Assembly: GCA_007128865.1 (NCBI GenBank)
Contig: SKWP01000290.1
Coordinates: forward strand, 1 to 9,109
DNA length: 9,109 bases
Direction: 5' to 3'
Origin: Paracoccaceae bacterium
GTDB taxonomy: Bacteria; Pseudomonadota; Alphaproteobacteria; Rhodobacterales; Rhodobacteraceae
Positions within the stretch are counted from its first letter, which is position 1. Each line of letters opens with the position of its first letter. Shown piece by piece: positions 1-5,891 of this stretch. Position numbers and translations under genes: made by a program. A model generated the notes under the pieces. That model ran no database searches. It was not told the origin of the DNA and worked only from the letters and a program-made list of their open reading frames with translations.

Positions 1-747
1 GTCAAAGGCATGGCCCGACCCAAGGACCGACGCCCCCAGCAGCCCCGCCGCCCGCGCGATGTGCACCGCCTCGGTCATCACCCTGATGGCATCGGGGTAT
101 TCGGACCGAAGGTAGACATACCCCTTCGTCGCGCCGACACCGAGCCCGGCAATCGCCATGCCCTCGATCAGGCTGAACGGATCGCCTTCCATGATCATCC
201 GGTCGGCAAAGGTGCCGCTGTCGCCCTCGTCGGCGTTGCAGACGATGTATTTCTGCGGTCCCGCGGCCTTGCGCACCGTTTCCCACTTGATCCCGGTGGG
301 AAAGCCCGCCCCGCCGCGCCCGCGCAGCCCCGATGCGGTGACCTCGGCAACGATGGCCTCTTCGCTCATGCCCAGCGCCCGGCGCAGCCCGGCCAGCCCG
401 CCATGGGCCGCGTAATCATCCAGCGACAGCGGATCGATCACCCCGCAGCGGGCAAAGGTCAGGCGGGTCTGACGCCTGAAGAAGGGGATATCATCGATCA
501 GGCCGAGGCCCGGCAGGGTGCCGTCCAGCAGCGCCGGCACATCGGCAACCGAAAGCGGGCCGAAGCCTTCGCGCCCCTGCCCGCGGTCAATTTCGGCCAG
601 CGGCTCCAGCCAGATCATCCCGCGCGAGCCGGTGCGCACCAGCTCCAGTTCGATCCCGCGCCGCGCCGCCTCGGCCAGGATGGCGGCAGCGACCTCTTCG
701 GAGCCAAGCGCCCGTGCGGCACTGTCCTGGGAAAGATAAAGCCTCAT
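1..747 (-). CDS. fdsB: NAD-dependent formate dehydrogenase, NuoF-like flavoprotein (beta) subunit, partial (C-terminus off the left edge)
   Basis: FdsB is the diaphorase subunit of cytosolic, oxygen-tolerant formate dehydrogenase (formate + NAD+ to CO2 + NADH); it carries FMN and passes electrons from the Fe-S chain to NAD+. Only the first 249 residues are in the window. Residues 1-100 are a thioredoxin-like N-terminal region without any cysteine, so no N-terminal [2Fe-2S] cluster is expected. From about residue 101 the NuoF-type domain begins: the glycine-rich FMN/NADH motif GRGGAGFPTG is at 143-152, followed by KW, and YIVCNADEGDSGTF is at 167-180. The visible part ends at SGHAFD, so the [4Fe-4S] cysteine motif is missing only because of the window edge. 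The ATG at 747 overlaps the fdsG stop as ATGA, indicating translational coupling. Assignment to Fds rather than to complex I NuoF rests on the directly adjoining NuoE-like fdsG and the LysR neighbour, with no nuo genes present; related HoxF or other NuoF-like diaphorases are the alternatives. Confidence 0.88.
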   Translation of the reverse strand, partial: MRLYLSQDSAARALGSEEVAAAILAEAARRGIELELVRTGSRGMIWLEPLAEIDRGQGREGFGPLSVADVPALLDGTLPGLGLIDDIPFFRRQTRLTFARCGVIDPLSLDDYAAHGGLAGLRRALGMSEEAIVAEVTASGLRGRGGAGFPTGIKWETVRKAAGPQKYIVCNADEGDSGTFADRMIMEGDPFSLIEGMAIAGLGVGATKGYVYLRSEYPDAIRVMTEAVHIARAAGLLGASVLGSGHAFD

Positions 748-1220
748 GCGCCCACCTCGGCCAGCACCGCGTCGATCCGGCCCGCATCCACCCGGCCGAT
801 GACGCGCTCGTCCAGCATCGCCGCCGGGCCGCAGGCGCACAGCCCCAGGCAATAGACCGGCTCGACCGTCAGCGCGCCGTTGGCCGTGGTGCCGTGCCAG
901 TCAACTCCGAGCCTGCCCAGCGTGGCCTCGGCCAGCGCATCGGCGCCGACCGCCTTGCAGGCCTCGGCGCGGCAGATCTTCAGCACATGGCGGCCGCCGG
1001 GGCTTTCGCGGAAGTCGTGATAGAAGCTGATCACCCCGTGCAATTCGGCCTTCGAGATGTTCAGCGCCTCGACAATGGCCGGCGCGGCAGCGGCCGGAAC
1101 ATGGCCGAAAGCCTCCTGCAGGGCATGCAGGATCGGCAGCAGCGGACCCTCGAGATGCAGATGGGCCGCGACGATGGCGTCGATCTCGTCGCGGCAAGGG
1201 GCTGGCGCAGGGGCGGACAT
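744..1220 (-). CDS. fdsG: NAD-dependent formate dehydrogenase, NuoE-like [2Fe-2S] (gamma) subunit
   Basis: FdsG is the small thioredoxin-fold [2Fe-2S] subunit of soluble NAD-dependent formate dehydrogenase and works with the FMN subunit FdsB. The 158-residue product has a helical N-terminal region (about 10-75, with LHALQEAFGHVP and ISFYHDF typical of NuoE) and then the cluster-binding cysteines C83-x4-C88 and C124-x3-C128; an extra C130 follows in CLGLCACGP. The length fits FdsG/NuoE proteins. The start at 1220 is supported by a purine-rich site (GAGAAAGG) six bases upstream. The stop overlaps the fdsB start by four bases. It appears to be the first gene of the fds operon, read away from the LysR gene across an 87-bp gap that holds a candidate operator. 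A complex I NuoE is the main alternative; the gene order here fits Fds better. Confidence 0.9.
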   Translation of the reverse strand: MSAPAPAPCRDEIDAIVAAHLHLEGPLLPILHALQEAFGHVPAAAAPAIVEALNISKAELHGVISFYHDFRESPGGRHVLKICRAEACKAVGADALAEATLGRLGVDWHGTTANGALTVEPVYCLGLCACGPAAMLDERVIGRVDAGRIDAVLAEVGA

Positions 1221-1271
1221 GGCTGGCCTTTCTCAAGCTTACGCCCACAGGATCGGCGCTTTTCACCGCCA

Positions 1272-1322
1272 AATCAATATCGATGTTCCGTTGTTCGATA
1301 GGATCAGCCTATCGAACAACGG
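1272..1322 (-). promoter_or_regulatory. Candidate LysR-type operator for the fds operon
   Basis: A perfect 15-bp inverted repeat occupies 1288-1302 and 1308-1322 around a 5-base centre; its inner part is TAGG-N5-CCTA, a T-N11-A LysR box (T1299 to A1311). A third copy of the half-site, TATCGA, lies at 1278-1283, 32 bp from the same-orientation TATCGA at 1310-1315 and 11 bp from the inverted TCGATA at 1295-1300. The palindrome centre is about 85 bp before the fdsG start, and it also spans the last codons and stop of the LysR gene. Seen directly: the repeats and spacing. Inferred: the strong palindrome is the recognition site and the extra half-site the activation site of the neighbouring LysR protein. 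A weak -35 (TTGATT, minus strand, 1277-1272) follows, with no good -10. No T-run follows the stem, so a terminator is unlikely. Confidence 0.55.
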
Positions 1323-2199
1323 TCGACAGTCTGCGCGCCTCGTGCAGAAGCGCGGCCAGCACCGGCGTGTGCGGCTCGCGCCAGGGCGCGACAAGGCCAA
1401 CGGTGTGCAGCGTCTGCGGCCCGGTCAGCGGCACCAGATGCAGGGCCTTGCCGCCGGCCATGAAACGGGCGCTGTCCTCGGGAAGCACGGTCAGCCATCC
1501 GCCCGAGGCGACCATCGCCACCAGCACCACGGTCGAATCCGACTCGACCCAGGCCTCGGGCGTCGCACCGGCCGCGGCGATGTTGCGGTTGATGATCCGG
1601 CGGTTCTGCATTTCGGGTGTCATCAGGCAAAGCCGCTGGCCGCCAAGCTCGTGCCAGCCCGCCGCCGCGCGCCCGGCAAAGGGCGAATCGGGTCCGCAGA
1701 CCAGCAGATAGCTTTCCTCATAGAGCGGTTCGGTGCTCACGCGGCCCATCGGTTCGTTGTCGAGATAGGAAATCCCCGCATCCACATCGAGATTGTCCAG
1801 CAGCGACAGTATCTCGGTCGAGGTCCGCGACAGCACCGTGATCCGGACATTGGGGTTGCGGGCCGTGAAGACCGCGGCAAGCTGCGCCGCCCGTGTCAAC
1901 GCGGTCGGGATGGCGGCGATCCGCAGGTTGCCGGACAGGCCGTGGCGGGAAAAGCGCATTTCCTCGCGCAACTGCCGCGCATCCCCGACGATCCGGCGGG
2001 CCCATGTCAGCGCCCGCTGCCCCTCGGGCGTCAGCCCGCCATACCGCGATCCGCGAAAGACCAGCTGCACACCCAGCTGTTGCTCGAGTTGCCTGATACC
2101 GGCCGAAAGCGACGGCTGGGTGATGCCGAGGCTTGCAGCGGCGCGGCCGAAATGGCCCTCCTTGGCCAGCGCCATGAACATTTCGAGCTTGTCGAGCAT
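1309..2199 (-). CDS. LysR-family transcriptional regulator, probable regulator of the fds operon
   Basis: This 296-residue protein has the standard LysR layout. The N-terminal winged helix-turn-helix (about 1-60) has its HTH around residues 18-38 (AAASLGITQPSLSAGIRQLE), followed by a linker helix, LSGNLRIA at the start of the effector domain, and a two-lobed substrate-binding-like domain to the end. Such regulators bind as tetramers to dyad sites and respond to a small metabolite. An upstream in-frame ATG exists at 2250, but the chosen ATG at 2199 gives the canonical LysR N-terminus and has AGGACC and GGACAGG purine stretches before it. It lies immediately upstream of fdsG on the same strand and diverges from the kinase gene. 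In Cupriavidus a LysR protein (FdsR) controls fds genes; by position and the adjoining dyad this may be the equivalent, but control of the divergent kinase/transporter operon cannot be excluded. Confidence 0.88.
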   Translation of the reverse strand: MLDKLEMFMALAKEGHFGRAAASLGITQPSLSAGIRQLEQQLGVQLVFRGSRYGGLTPEGQRALTWARRIVGDARQLREEMRFSRHGLSGNLRIAAIPTALTRAAQLAAVFTARNPNVRITVLSRTSTEILSLLDNLDVDAGISYLDNEPMGRVSTEPLYEESYLLVCGPDSPFAGRAAAGWHELGGQRLCLMTPEMQNRRIINRNIAAAGATPEAWVESDSTVVLVAMVASGGWLTVLPEDSARFMAGGKALHLVPLTGPQTLHTVGLVAPWREPHTPVLAALLHEARRLSTVVR

Positions 2200-2394
2200 C
2201 CTGTCCGGTCCTGTTGGTGCGGGTGCAGCGGCATAGAAGAATGCCAGCACCCCGGCCGCAAGCCCCGCCCGGCTCCGGCGCCGGAATACCGCAGGCTTCG
2301 ATAGTGTTTCGCATGGCTTTCCGGGTCAGCCAATGCCGGGCCTTGACCATGGGCTTTCCGCCAGCCGAAAATGCACCCCAGAGGAGGAAACCGG
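2200..2394. promoter_or_regulatory. Divergent intergenic region between the LysR gene and the kinase leader
   Basis: This 195-bp gap must hold the promoter for the leftward LysR gene and probably that for the rightward kinase operon. Seen in it: a 12-bp perfect palindrome TCCGGCGCCGGA (2274-2285); an isolated TTCGATAG at 2297-2304, identical to one half of the operator-like repeat near 1290-1322; and a possible rightward promoter at 2343-2372, listed separately. In-frame ATGs for the kinase at 2214, 2313 and 2349 fall here but have no convincing ribosome binding site, so I treat the stretch as non-coding on the plus strand. No clear leftward -35/-10 pair was found. Confidence 0.5.
2343..2372 (+). 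promoter_or_regulatory. Possible sigma-70 promoter for the leader/dctB/dctD operon
   Basis: TTGACC at 2343-2348 matches the -35 consensus at five of six positions. GAAAAT at 2367-2372 matches the -10 at four of six, with an 18-bp spacer. Transcription would start near 2379, leaving a leader of only about 16 bases before the ATG at 2395 but still including the ribosome binding site at 2381-2390. If correct, this promoter excludes the upstream ATGs as kinase starts. It is a by-eye match in GC-rich DNA and could be chance. Confidence 0.35.
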
Positions 2395-2478
2395 ATGCGC
2401 CCATCCCCTGCCCCGTTGCCTGGCGCCGTGGCGGCCGCCAGCCCCGCGCACTGGCAGCTTGCCGGGCGATGGCCATGA
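2395..2478 (+). CDS. 27-residue leader ORF translationally coupled to the DctB-like kinase
   Basis: A short ORF of 27 codons, too short for usual gene callers, starts at an ATG preceded by GAGGAGGAAA (2381-2390), the strongest Shine-Dalgarno seen in this part of the window, at a 4-base spacing. Its TGA at 2476-2478 overlaps the ATG at 2475 of the kinase gene as ATGA, the same junction used for fdsG/fdsB and dctB/dctD here. The peptide is Ala/Pro-rich (begins MRPSPAPLPG, ends HWQLAGRWP), with no run of a single regulatory amino acid and no membrane segment. Likely role (inference): it recruits ribosomes for the kinase start, which has no good site of its own. Alternative: a single-base indel, real or from sequencing, has separated the true N-terminus of the kinase from its body. 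Confidence 0.5.
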   Translation: MRPSPAPLPGAVAAASPAHWQLAGRWP

Positions 2479-4343
2479 GCCTTGCCGCTGCACCGGCCAT
2501 GCGGCCGGCGAGGCATTGGCGGCTGCGGATTGCCGCGCTGGTTGCGGTGCTGGCGCTGGCCCTGACTGCGACGGGCTTTCACGGACGCATGAGCGATACC
2601 GCCTTTCGCGACCTTCAGGAACGCGCCGAAAACACGCTGGGCCTGGCCGAGGCGACCCTGCGCGGACAGCTTTCGCGGTTCGAGCGGCTGCCCGGGCTGA
2701 TCGCCGATCAGGAGCTCGTCCGCGAGTTGCTGAAGGCGCCGCGCGATGCCGGCCTGGTCGACCAGACCAACCGTTATCTGAAGGAAACCGCAGAGCGCCT
2801 TGGCGCCTCGGACATCTATGTGATGTACCGCGACGGCGAAACCCTGGCGGCCAGCAACTTTGACATGGCGCACTCCTTCGTCGGCGGCAATTTTGCCTTC
2901 CGCCCCTATTTCTTCGACGCGCTCGACGGCGGCGAGGGGCGTTTCTTTGCCCTCGGCACCACATCGAACAAGCGCGGATACTATTTTGGCGCAGGCGTCG
3001 AGATCGAGGGTGAGGTTCCGGGCGTTCTGGTCATCAAGGTCGATGTGGACGAGATCGAAAATGCATGGTCCAGCAACGACCTGCGCATCGTCGTGACCGA
3101 CCCCGAAGGCATCGTGTTCCTGTCGAACCGGCCCGACTGGCTGTTCCGCGCGCTGGGCCCGCTGCCGGCCGAAAACCTCGCCCGCACCCGTGAAACGCGG
3201 CGATACGCCAATGCCGAGGTCGGCGAGGTGCCGGCCCGCTTCCTGCCCGGACCCGGCGGCCTGCGGCTGCTGCGGACCGGCACCGGCGACGGCCCGGAAA
3301 CCGAATACCTCGTGGTCGAGGCATTCATGCCCGAGGCCGACTGGACGGTGAAGGTGCTCAGCCCCACCCGCGGCGCCAGGGAACAGGCGCTGGTAAGGAT
3401 CGCGGCGGCGCTGCTGGCGCTGGCAGTGGCTGGCTTTGCGGGGCATCTTGTCTGGCAGCGGCGGCGCCAGATGGCCGAACGTCTGGCCGTGCAGCAGGCC
3501 GCCAAGGCCGAGCTGGAAAGCCGCGTGGCCGAACGCACCTCGCAACTGGCCACCGCCAACCGGGCCCTGCAGGACGAGATCGGCGAACGCATCGCGGCCG
3601 AGGCACGCCTGCGCAGGACACAGGCCGAGCTGGTGCAGGCCGGCAAGCTGGCCGCGCTGGGCCAGATGTCGGCCGCGCTCAGCCATGAATTCAACCAGCC
3701 CCTGGCGGCGGCCCGCAACTATGCCGAAAACGCCGATCTGCTGCTGCAGCGCGGACGGGTGGCAGAGGCGCAGGAAAACCTGGGCCGGATCATCGGCACC
3801 ATGGACCGCATGGGCCGCATCAGCCGCCACCTGCGCAACTTTGCCCGCAAGCCCAACCGACAGCTGCGCCCGGTGGCGCTGGACGAGGTCGTTGCCGCGA
3901 CCGAGGAACTGCTGGGCTGGCGGTTGCGCAAGGTCGGCGCAGTGCTGGAGACCGACCTCGGCGAGGCCGGGCTCAGTGTCACCGCCGGGCCGGTGCGGCT
4001 GCAGCAGGTGCTGGTCAACCTGATCGGCAATGCGCTGGACGCCATCGAGGATGCCGACGATCGCCGGCTGCATCTTTGCGCCCGGCGCGAGGGCGATCAG
4101 GTCGAGATCACCCTGCGCGACCATGGGCCCGGCGTGCCCGAACACCTGCACGAACGCATCTTCGATCCGTTCTTTTCCACCAAGGGCGTGGGCAAGGGGC
4201 TCGGCCTCGGGCTGTCGATTTCCTTCAACATCGTCAGCGATTTCGGCGGCCGGCTGAGCCTGCGCAACCACCCCGAAGGCGGCGCCGAATTCAGCTTGCG
4301 GCTGCGCGCGGCCGACCGGATCGTTCTGGAAGACGCCTCATGA
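2475..4343 (+). CDS. dctB: DctB-like membrane sensor histidine kinase
   Basis: The 622-residue protein is a bitopic sensor kinase of the C4-dicarboxylate DctB type. Numbered from the ATG at 2475, it has TM1 at about 17-35, a periplasmic double-Cache (PDC)-like sensor region at about 40-300 (with the stretches YVMYRDGETLAASNF and RGYYFGAGVEIEGEVPGVLVIKVDV), TM2 at about 306-327, and a cytoplasmic helical linker. The HisKA part has the phospho-acceptor H404 in ALSHEFNQPLAAARNYAEN. The ATPase part has an N box (NLIGNALDAIED, N519), G1 DHGPGVP (from 549), F box IFDPFFSTK and G2 GKGLGLGLSIS. It should autophosphorylate and pass phosphate to the next gene's product, with which it overlaps by ATGA (4340-4343). 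The reading frame is open back to 2214, but 2475 is preferred because of coupling to the leader ORF and because it places TM1 close to the N-terminus. DctB proteins sense succinate-type acids; the actual ligand here is unknown. Confidence 0.85.
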   Translation: MSLAAAPAMRPARHWRLRIAALVAVLALALTATGFHGRMSDTAFRDLQERAENTLGLAEATLRGQLSRFERLPGLIADQELVRELLKAPRDAGLVDQTNRYLKETAERLGASDIYVMYRDGETLAASNFDMAHSFVGGNFAFRPYFFDALDGGEGRFFALGTTSNKRGYYFGAGVEIEGEVPGVLVIKVDVDEIENAWSSNDLRIVVTDPEGIVFLSNRPDWLFRALGPLPAENLARTRETRRYANAEVGEVPARFLPGPGGLRLLRTGTGDGPETEYLVVEAFMPEADWTVKVLSPTRGAREQALVRIAAALLALAVAGFAGHLVWQRRRQMAERLAVQQAAKAELESRVAERTSQLATANRALQDEIGERIAAEARLRRTQAELVQAGKLAALGQMSAALSHEFNQPLAAARNYAENADLLLQRGRVAEAQENLGRIIGTMDRMGRISRHLRNFARKPNRQLRPVALDEVVAATEELLGWRLRKVGAVLETDLGEAGLSVTAGPVRLQQVLVNLIGNALDAIEDADDRRLHLCARREGDQVEITLRDHGPGVPEHLHERIFDPFFSTKGVGKGLGLGLSISFNIVSDFGGRLSLRNHPEGGAEFSLRLRAADRIVLEDAS

Positions 4344-5692
4344 CCACCGGCACCGTCTTTGTGATCGACGACGACGCTGACCTGCTGGCCGCCACCCTGC
4401 AATCGATGGACCTGGCGGGGCTTGCGGTGCGGGGCTTCGACAACCCCGAAGTGGCGCTCGACCATGTGGGCGGCGGTTTTGCCGGCGTCCTGATCACCGA
4501 TATCCGCATGCCGCAGCTTGACGGTCTCAGCCTGATGACCCGCGTGCACGAGATCGACCCCGACATCCCGGTGATCCTGATCACCGGGCATGGCGACGTG
4601 CCGCTTGCGGTGCGGGCGATGCGGCAGGGGGCGCATGACTTCATCGAAAAGCCGTTTTCGGGCGCCCAGCTTGCCGGCATCGCGGCGCGGGCGCTGGATT
4701 TCCGGCAGCTTGTGCTGGAAAACCGCCGCCTGCGGGCGGTTGCCGGGCAGGCCGACGATCTGGAAACCCGGCTTGTCGGCCGGTCGAACCCGATGATCGA
4801 CCTGCGCCGGCGCATCCGCACCATCGGCCCCTCGGACGCCGATGTGCTGATCGAGGGCGATACCGGCACCGGCAAGGAGGTGGTCGCCCGGGCCCTGCAC
4901 GACCTCTCGCCCCGCCACGGGCGCCCGTTCGTGGCGATCACCTGTTCGGCCCTGCCTCAGAGCATGATCGAATCCGAGCTTTTCGGCCATGCGGCAGGCG
5001 CCTTTCCCGGAGCGCTGCGCGAACGGGTGGGAAAGTTCGAACATGCCCGCGGCGGCACCATCCTGCTCGACGACATCGGCGCCATGCCGCTCGAGGTGCA
5101 GGGGCGGCTGCTGCGGGTGATCGAGGACCGTGTGGTTTCGCCGCTCGGGACCAACGCCCAGAACCCTCTTGACGTGCGCTTCATCGCCACCAGCCGGGTG
5201 CCGCTGGATGCAGAGGCGGCGGCCGGGCGATTCCGGGCCGATCTGCTATACCGGCTCAACGTCGTCAGCCTGCGGGTTCCGCCGCTGTCCGAGCGGGTCG
5301 AGGACATCCCGGCGCTGTTCAGCCGGCTGCTGGCCCAGGCGCTGGCCCGGCACCGCCAGCCGCCGCGCACGGCACCGCCCGAACTGCTGGGCGAACTGGC
5401 CCGGCGCAGCTGGCCCGGAAACGTGCGCGAACTGCGCAACGCCGCCGAACGGTTCGCACTGGGGCTCAGCGAATCCCCGCCGCCGCAAGCCGGGGCAACG
5501 CCGGCCGAAACGCTGGCCGAACAGATGGCCCGGCATGAACGGACGCTCTTGGTCGATGCGCTGATCCGGCATCGCGGCAGCCTCAGGCCGGTTTACGAAT
5601 CCCTCGGGCTTTCGCGGAAGGCGCTTTATGACAAGCTGATGCGCCACGGCATCGACAAGGCGCATTTCACCCCGAGGAACACCGGATTGTGA
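4340..5692 (+). CDS. dctD: DctD-like response regulator, NtrC/AAA+ family with a non-canonical GAFPGA loop
   Basis: The 450-residue regulator has three domains. The receiver (1-120) has the acidic pocket D10-D12, phospho-acceptor D54 in LITDIRMP, T82 and K104. The AAA+ domain (about 143-370) has Walker A GDTGTGKE (173-180), Walker B ILLDDIG (241-247), an arginine-finger region FRADLLYRLN (298-307) and sensor II WPGNVREL (358-365). A C-terminal Fis-type helix-turn-helix (about 403-437) ends in SRKALYDKLMRHGI, as in DctD. It should accept phosphate from the upstream kinase and control transport genes. Odd points: the sigma-54 contact loop is GAFPGA (220-225) instead of GAFTGA, preceded by GHAA instead of the usual GHEK, and Walker B has Asp-Asp where Asp-Glu is usual. 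The family normally needs the Thr of this loop to engage sigma-54 polymerase, so a sigma-70 mode of action, or loss of activation, is possible. The start is set by the ATGA overlap with the kinase gene. Confidence 0.87.
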   Translation: MTTGTVFVIDDDADLLAATLQSMDLAGLAVRGFDNPEVALDHVGGGFAGVLITDIRMPQLDGLSLMTRVHEIDPDIPVILITGHGDVPLAVRAMRQGAHDFIEKPFSGAQLAGIAARALDFRQLVLENRRLRAVAGQADDLETRLVGRSNPMIDLRRRIRTIGPSDADVLIEGDTGTGKEVVARALHDLSPRHGRPFVAITCSALPQSMIESELFGHAAGAFPGALRERVGKFEHARGGTILLDDIGAMPLEVQGRLLRVIEDRVVSPLGTNAQNPLDVRFIATSRVPLDAEAAAGRFRADLLYRLNVVSLRVPPLSERVEDIPALFSRLLAQALARHRQPPRTAPPELLGELARRSWPGNVRELRNAAERFALGLSESPPPQAGATPAETLAEQMARHERTLLVDALIRHRGSLRPVYESLGLSRKALYDKLMRHGIDKAHFTPRNTGL

Positions 5693-5719
5693 AGCCTGCG
5701 ACGCATCACGCGCCCGGTT

Positions 5720-5759
5720 TGTGTAGATCTTGACACATCGGTAGCTGGCGCGGCATCTT
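5720..5759 (+). promoter_or_regulatory. Candidate sigma-70-type promoter with overlapping dyad, upstream of the TAXI receptor gene
   Basis: A perfect -35 hexamer TTGACA lies at 5730-5735. The best -10 is CATCTT at 5754-5759, only three of six matches, with an 18-bp spacer: the good -35/poor -10 pattern suggests dependence on a regulator. A dyad TGTGT-N8-ACACA (5720-5724 and 5733-5737) overlaps the -35 and could bind a regulator. No -24/-12 sigma-54 element (TGGCAC-N5-TTGC) was found anywhere in 5693-5891. The predicted start near 5766 gives a leader of roughly 125 bases. Confidence 0.4.
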
Positions 5760-5785
5760 TTCGCAGGACTCCGCGTACATCGCGG

Positions 5786-5796
5786 TTGCAATGCAA
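5786..5796. repeat. Short inverted repeat TTGCA-N1-TGCAA in the receptor leader
   Basis: A near-symmetric 11-bp dyad, TTGCA-A-TGCAA, lies about 95 bp before the receptor start and runs into a direct repeat of GCAAT. The same arms with a 3-base centre recur at 6883-6895, just after the receptor gene. It might be a regulator half-site pair or chance; the different centre lengths argue against one common binding site. Confidence 0.3.
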
Positions 5797-5827
5797 TGCG
5801 TCGCCGTCCGTCTATGGGCGGGTGCAA

Positions 5828-5853
5828 CGGCCTGTCGCTGTCGCGACGGGCCG
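5828..5853 (+). promoter_or_regulatory. Stable GC-rich hairpin in the 5' leader of the TAXI receptor gene
   Basis: Bases 5828-5838 pair with 5843-5853 to give an 11-bp stem (ten Watson-Crick pairs and one G-U) closed by a 4-base TGTC loop. It lies about 38 bases before the receptor ATG and leaves the ribosome binding site (GGGAGGA, 5881-5887) free. No T-run follows, so it is not a simple terminator. It could protect the 5' end of the transcript or be a processing or protein-binding element; the role is inferred. Confidence 0.45.
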
Positions 5854-5891
5854 CCAAGAACATGAAGCGCAAGGACCCAAGGGAGGATTAC

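Noticed and set aside
1288..1322. The palindrome at the end of the LysR gene as an intrinsic terminator
   Set aside because: No T-run follows the stem on either strand, and the T-N11-A layout with an extra half-site fits an operator better; a secondary effect on transcription cannot be excluded.
2274..2285. The 12-bp palindrome TCCGGCGCCGGA
   Set aside because: It is a short, purely GC-rich self-complementary string of a kind common in this composition, with no spacing or partner that suggests a binding site.
10..2304. Plus-strand frames of 281, 195 and 415 codons over fdsB, fdsG and the LysR gene
   Set aside because: They lie opposite genes with diagnostic FMN, Fe-S cysteine and HTH motifs; their products have shadow-type composition and no credible ribosome sites.
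2352..2365. A GG-N10-GC match resembling a sigma-54 -24/-12 promoter before the kinase operon
   Set aside because: Only the invariant dinucleotides match; the surrounding bases do not fit TGGCAC-N5-TTGC, and such matches are frequent in GC-rich DNA.
2214..2474. A longer kinase start (ATG at 2214, 2313, 2349 or 2469)
   Set aside because: None has a convincing ribosome site, the first lies within the divergent regulatory region, and the ATGA junction at 2475 with the leader ORF is the better-supported start.
2031..4271. A 746-codon minus-strand frame across the kinase gene
   Set aside because: It is the antisense shadow of a kinase with clear HisKA and ATPase motifs, and it also overlaps the LysR gene in another frame; the product is low-complexity and shows no family motif.
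4076..4339. An 88-codon N-terminal extension of the DctD-like regulator
   Set aside because: It runs inside the kinase ATPase domain in another frame, and the receiver domain begins right at the ATG at 4340.
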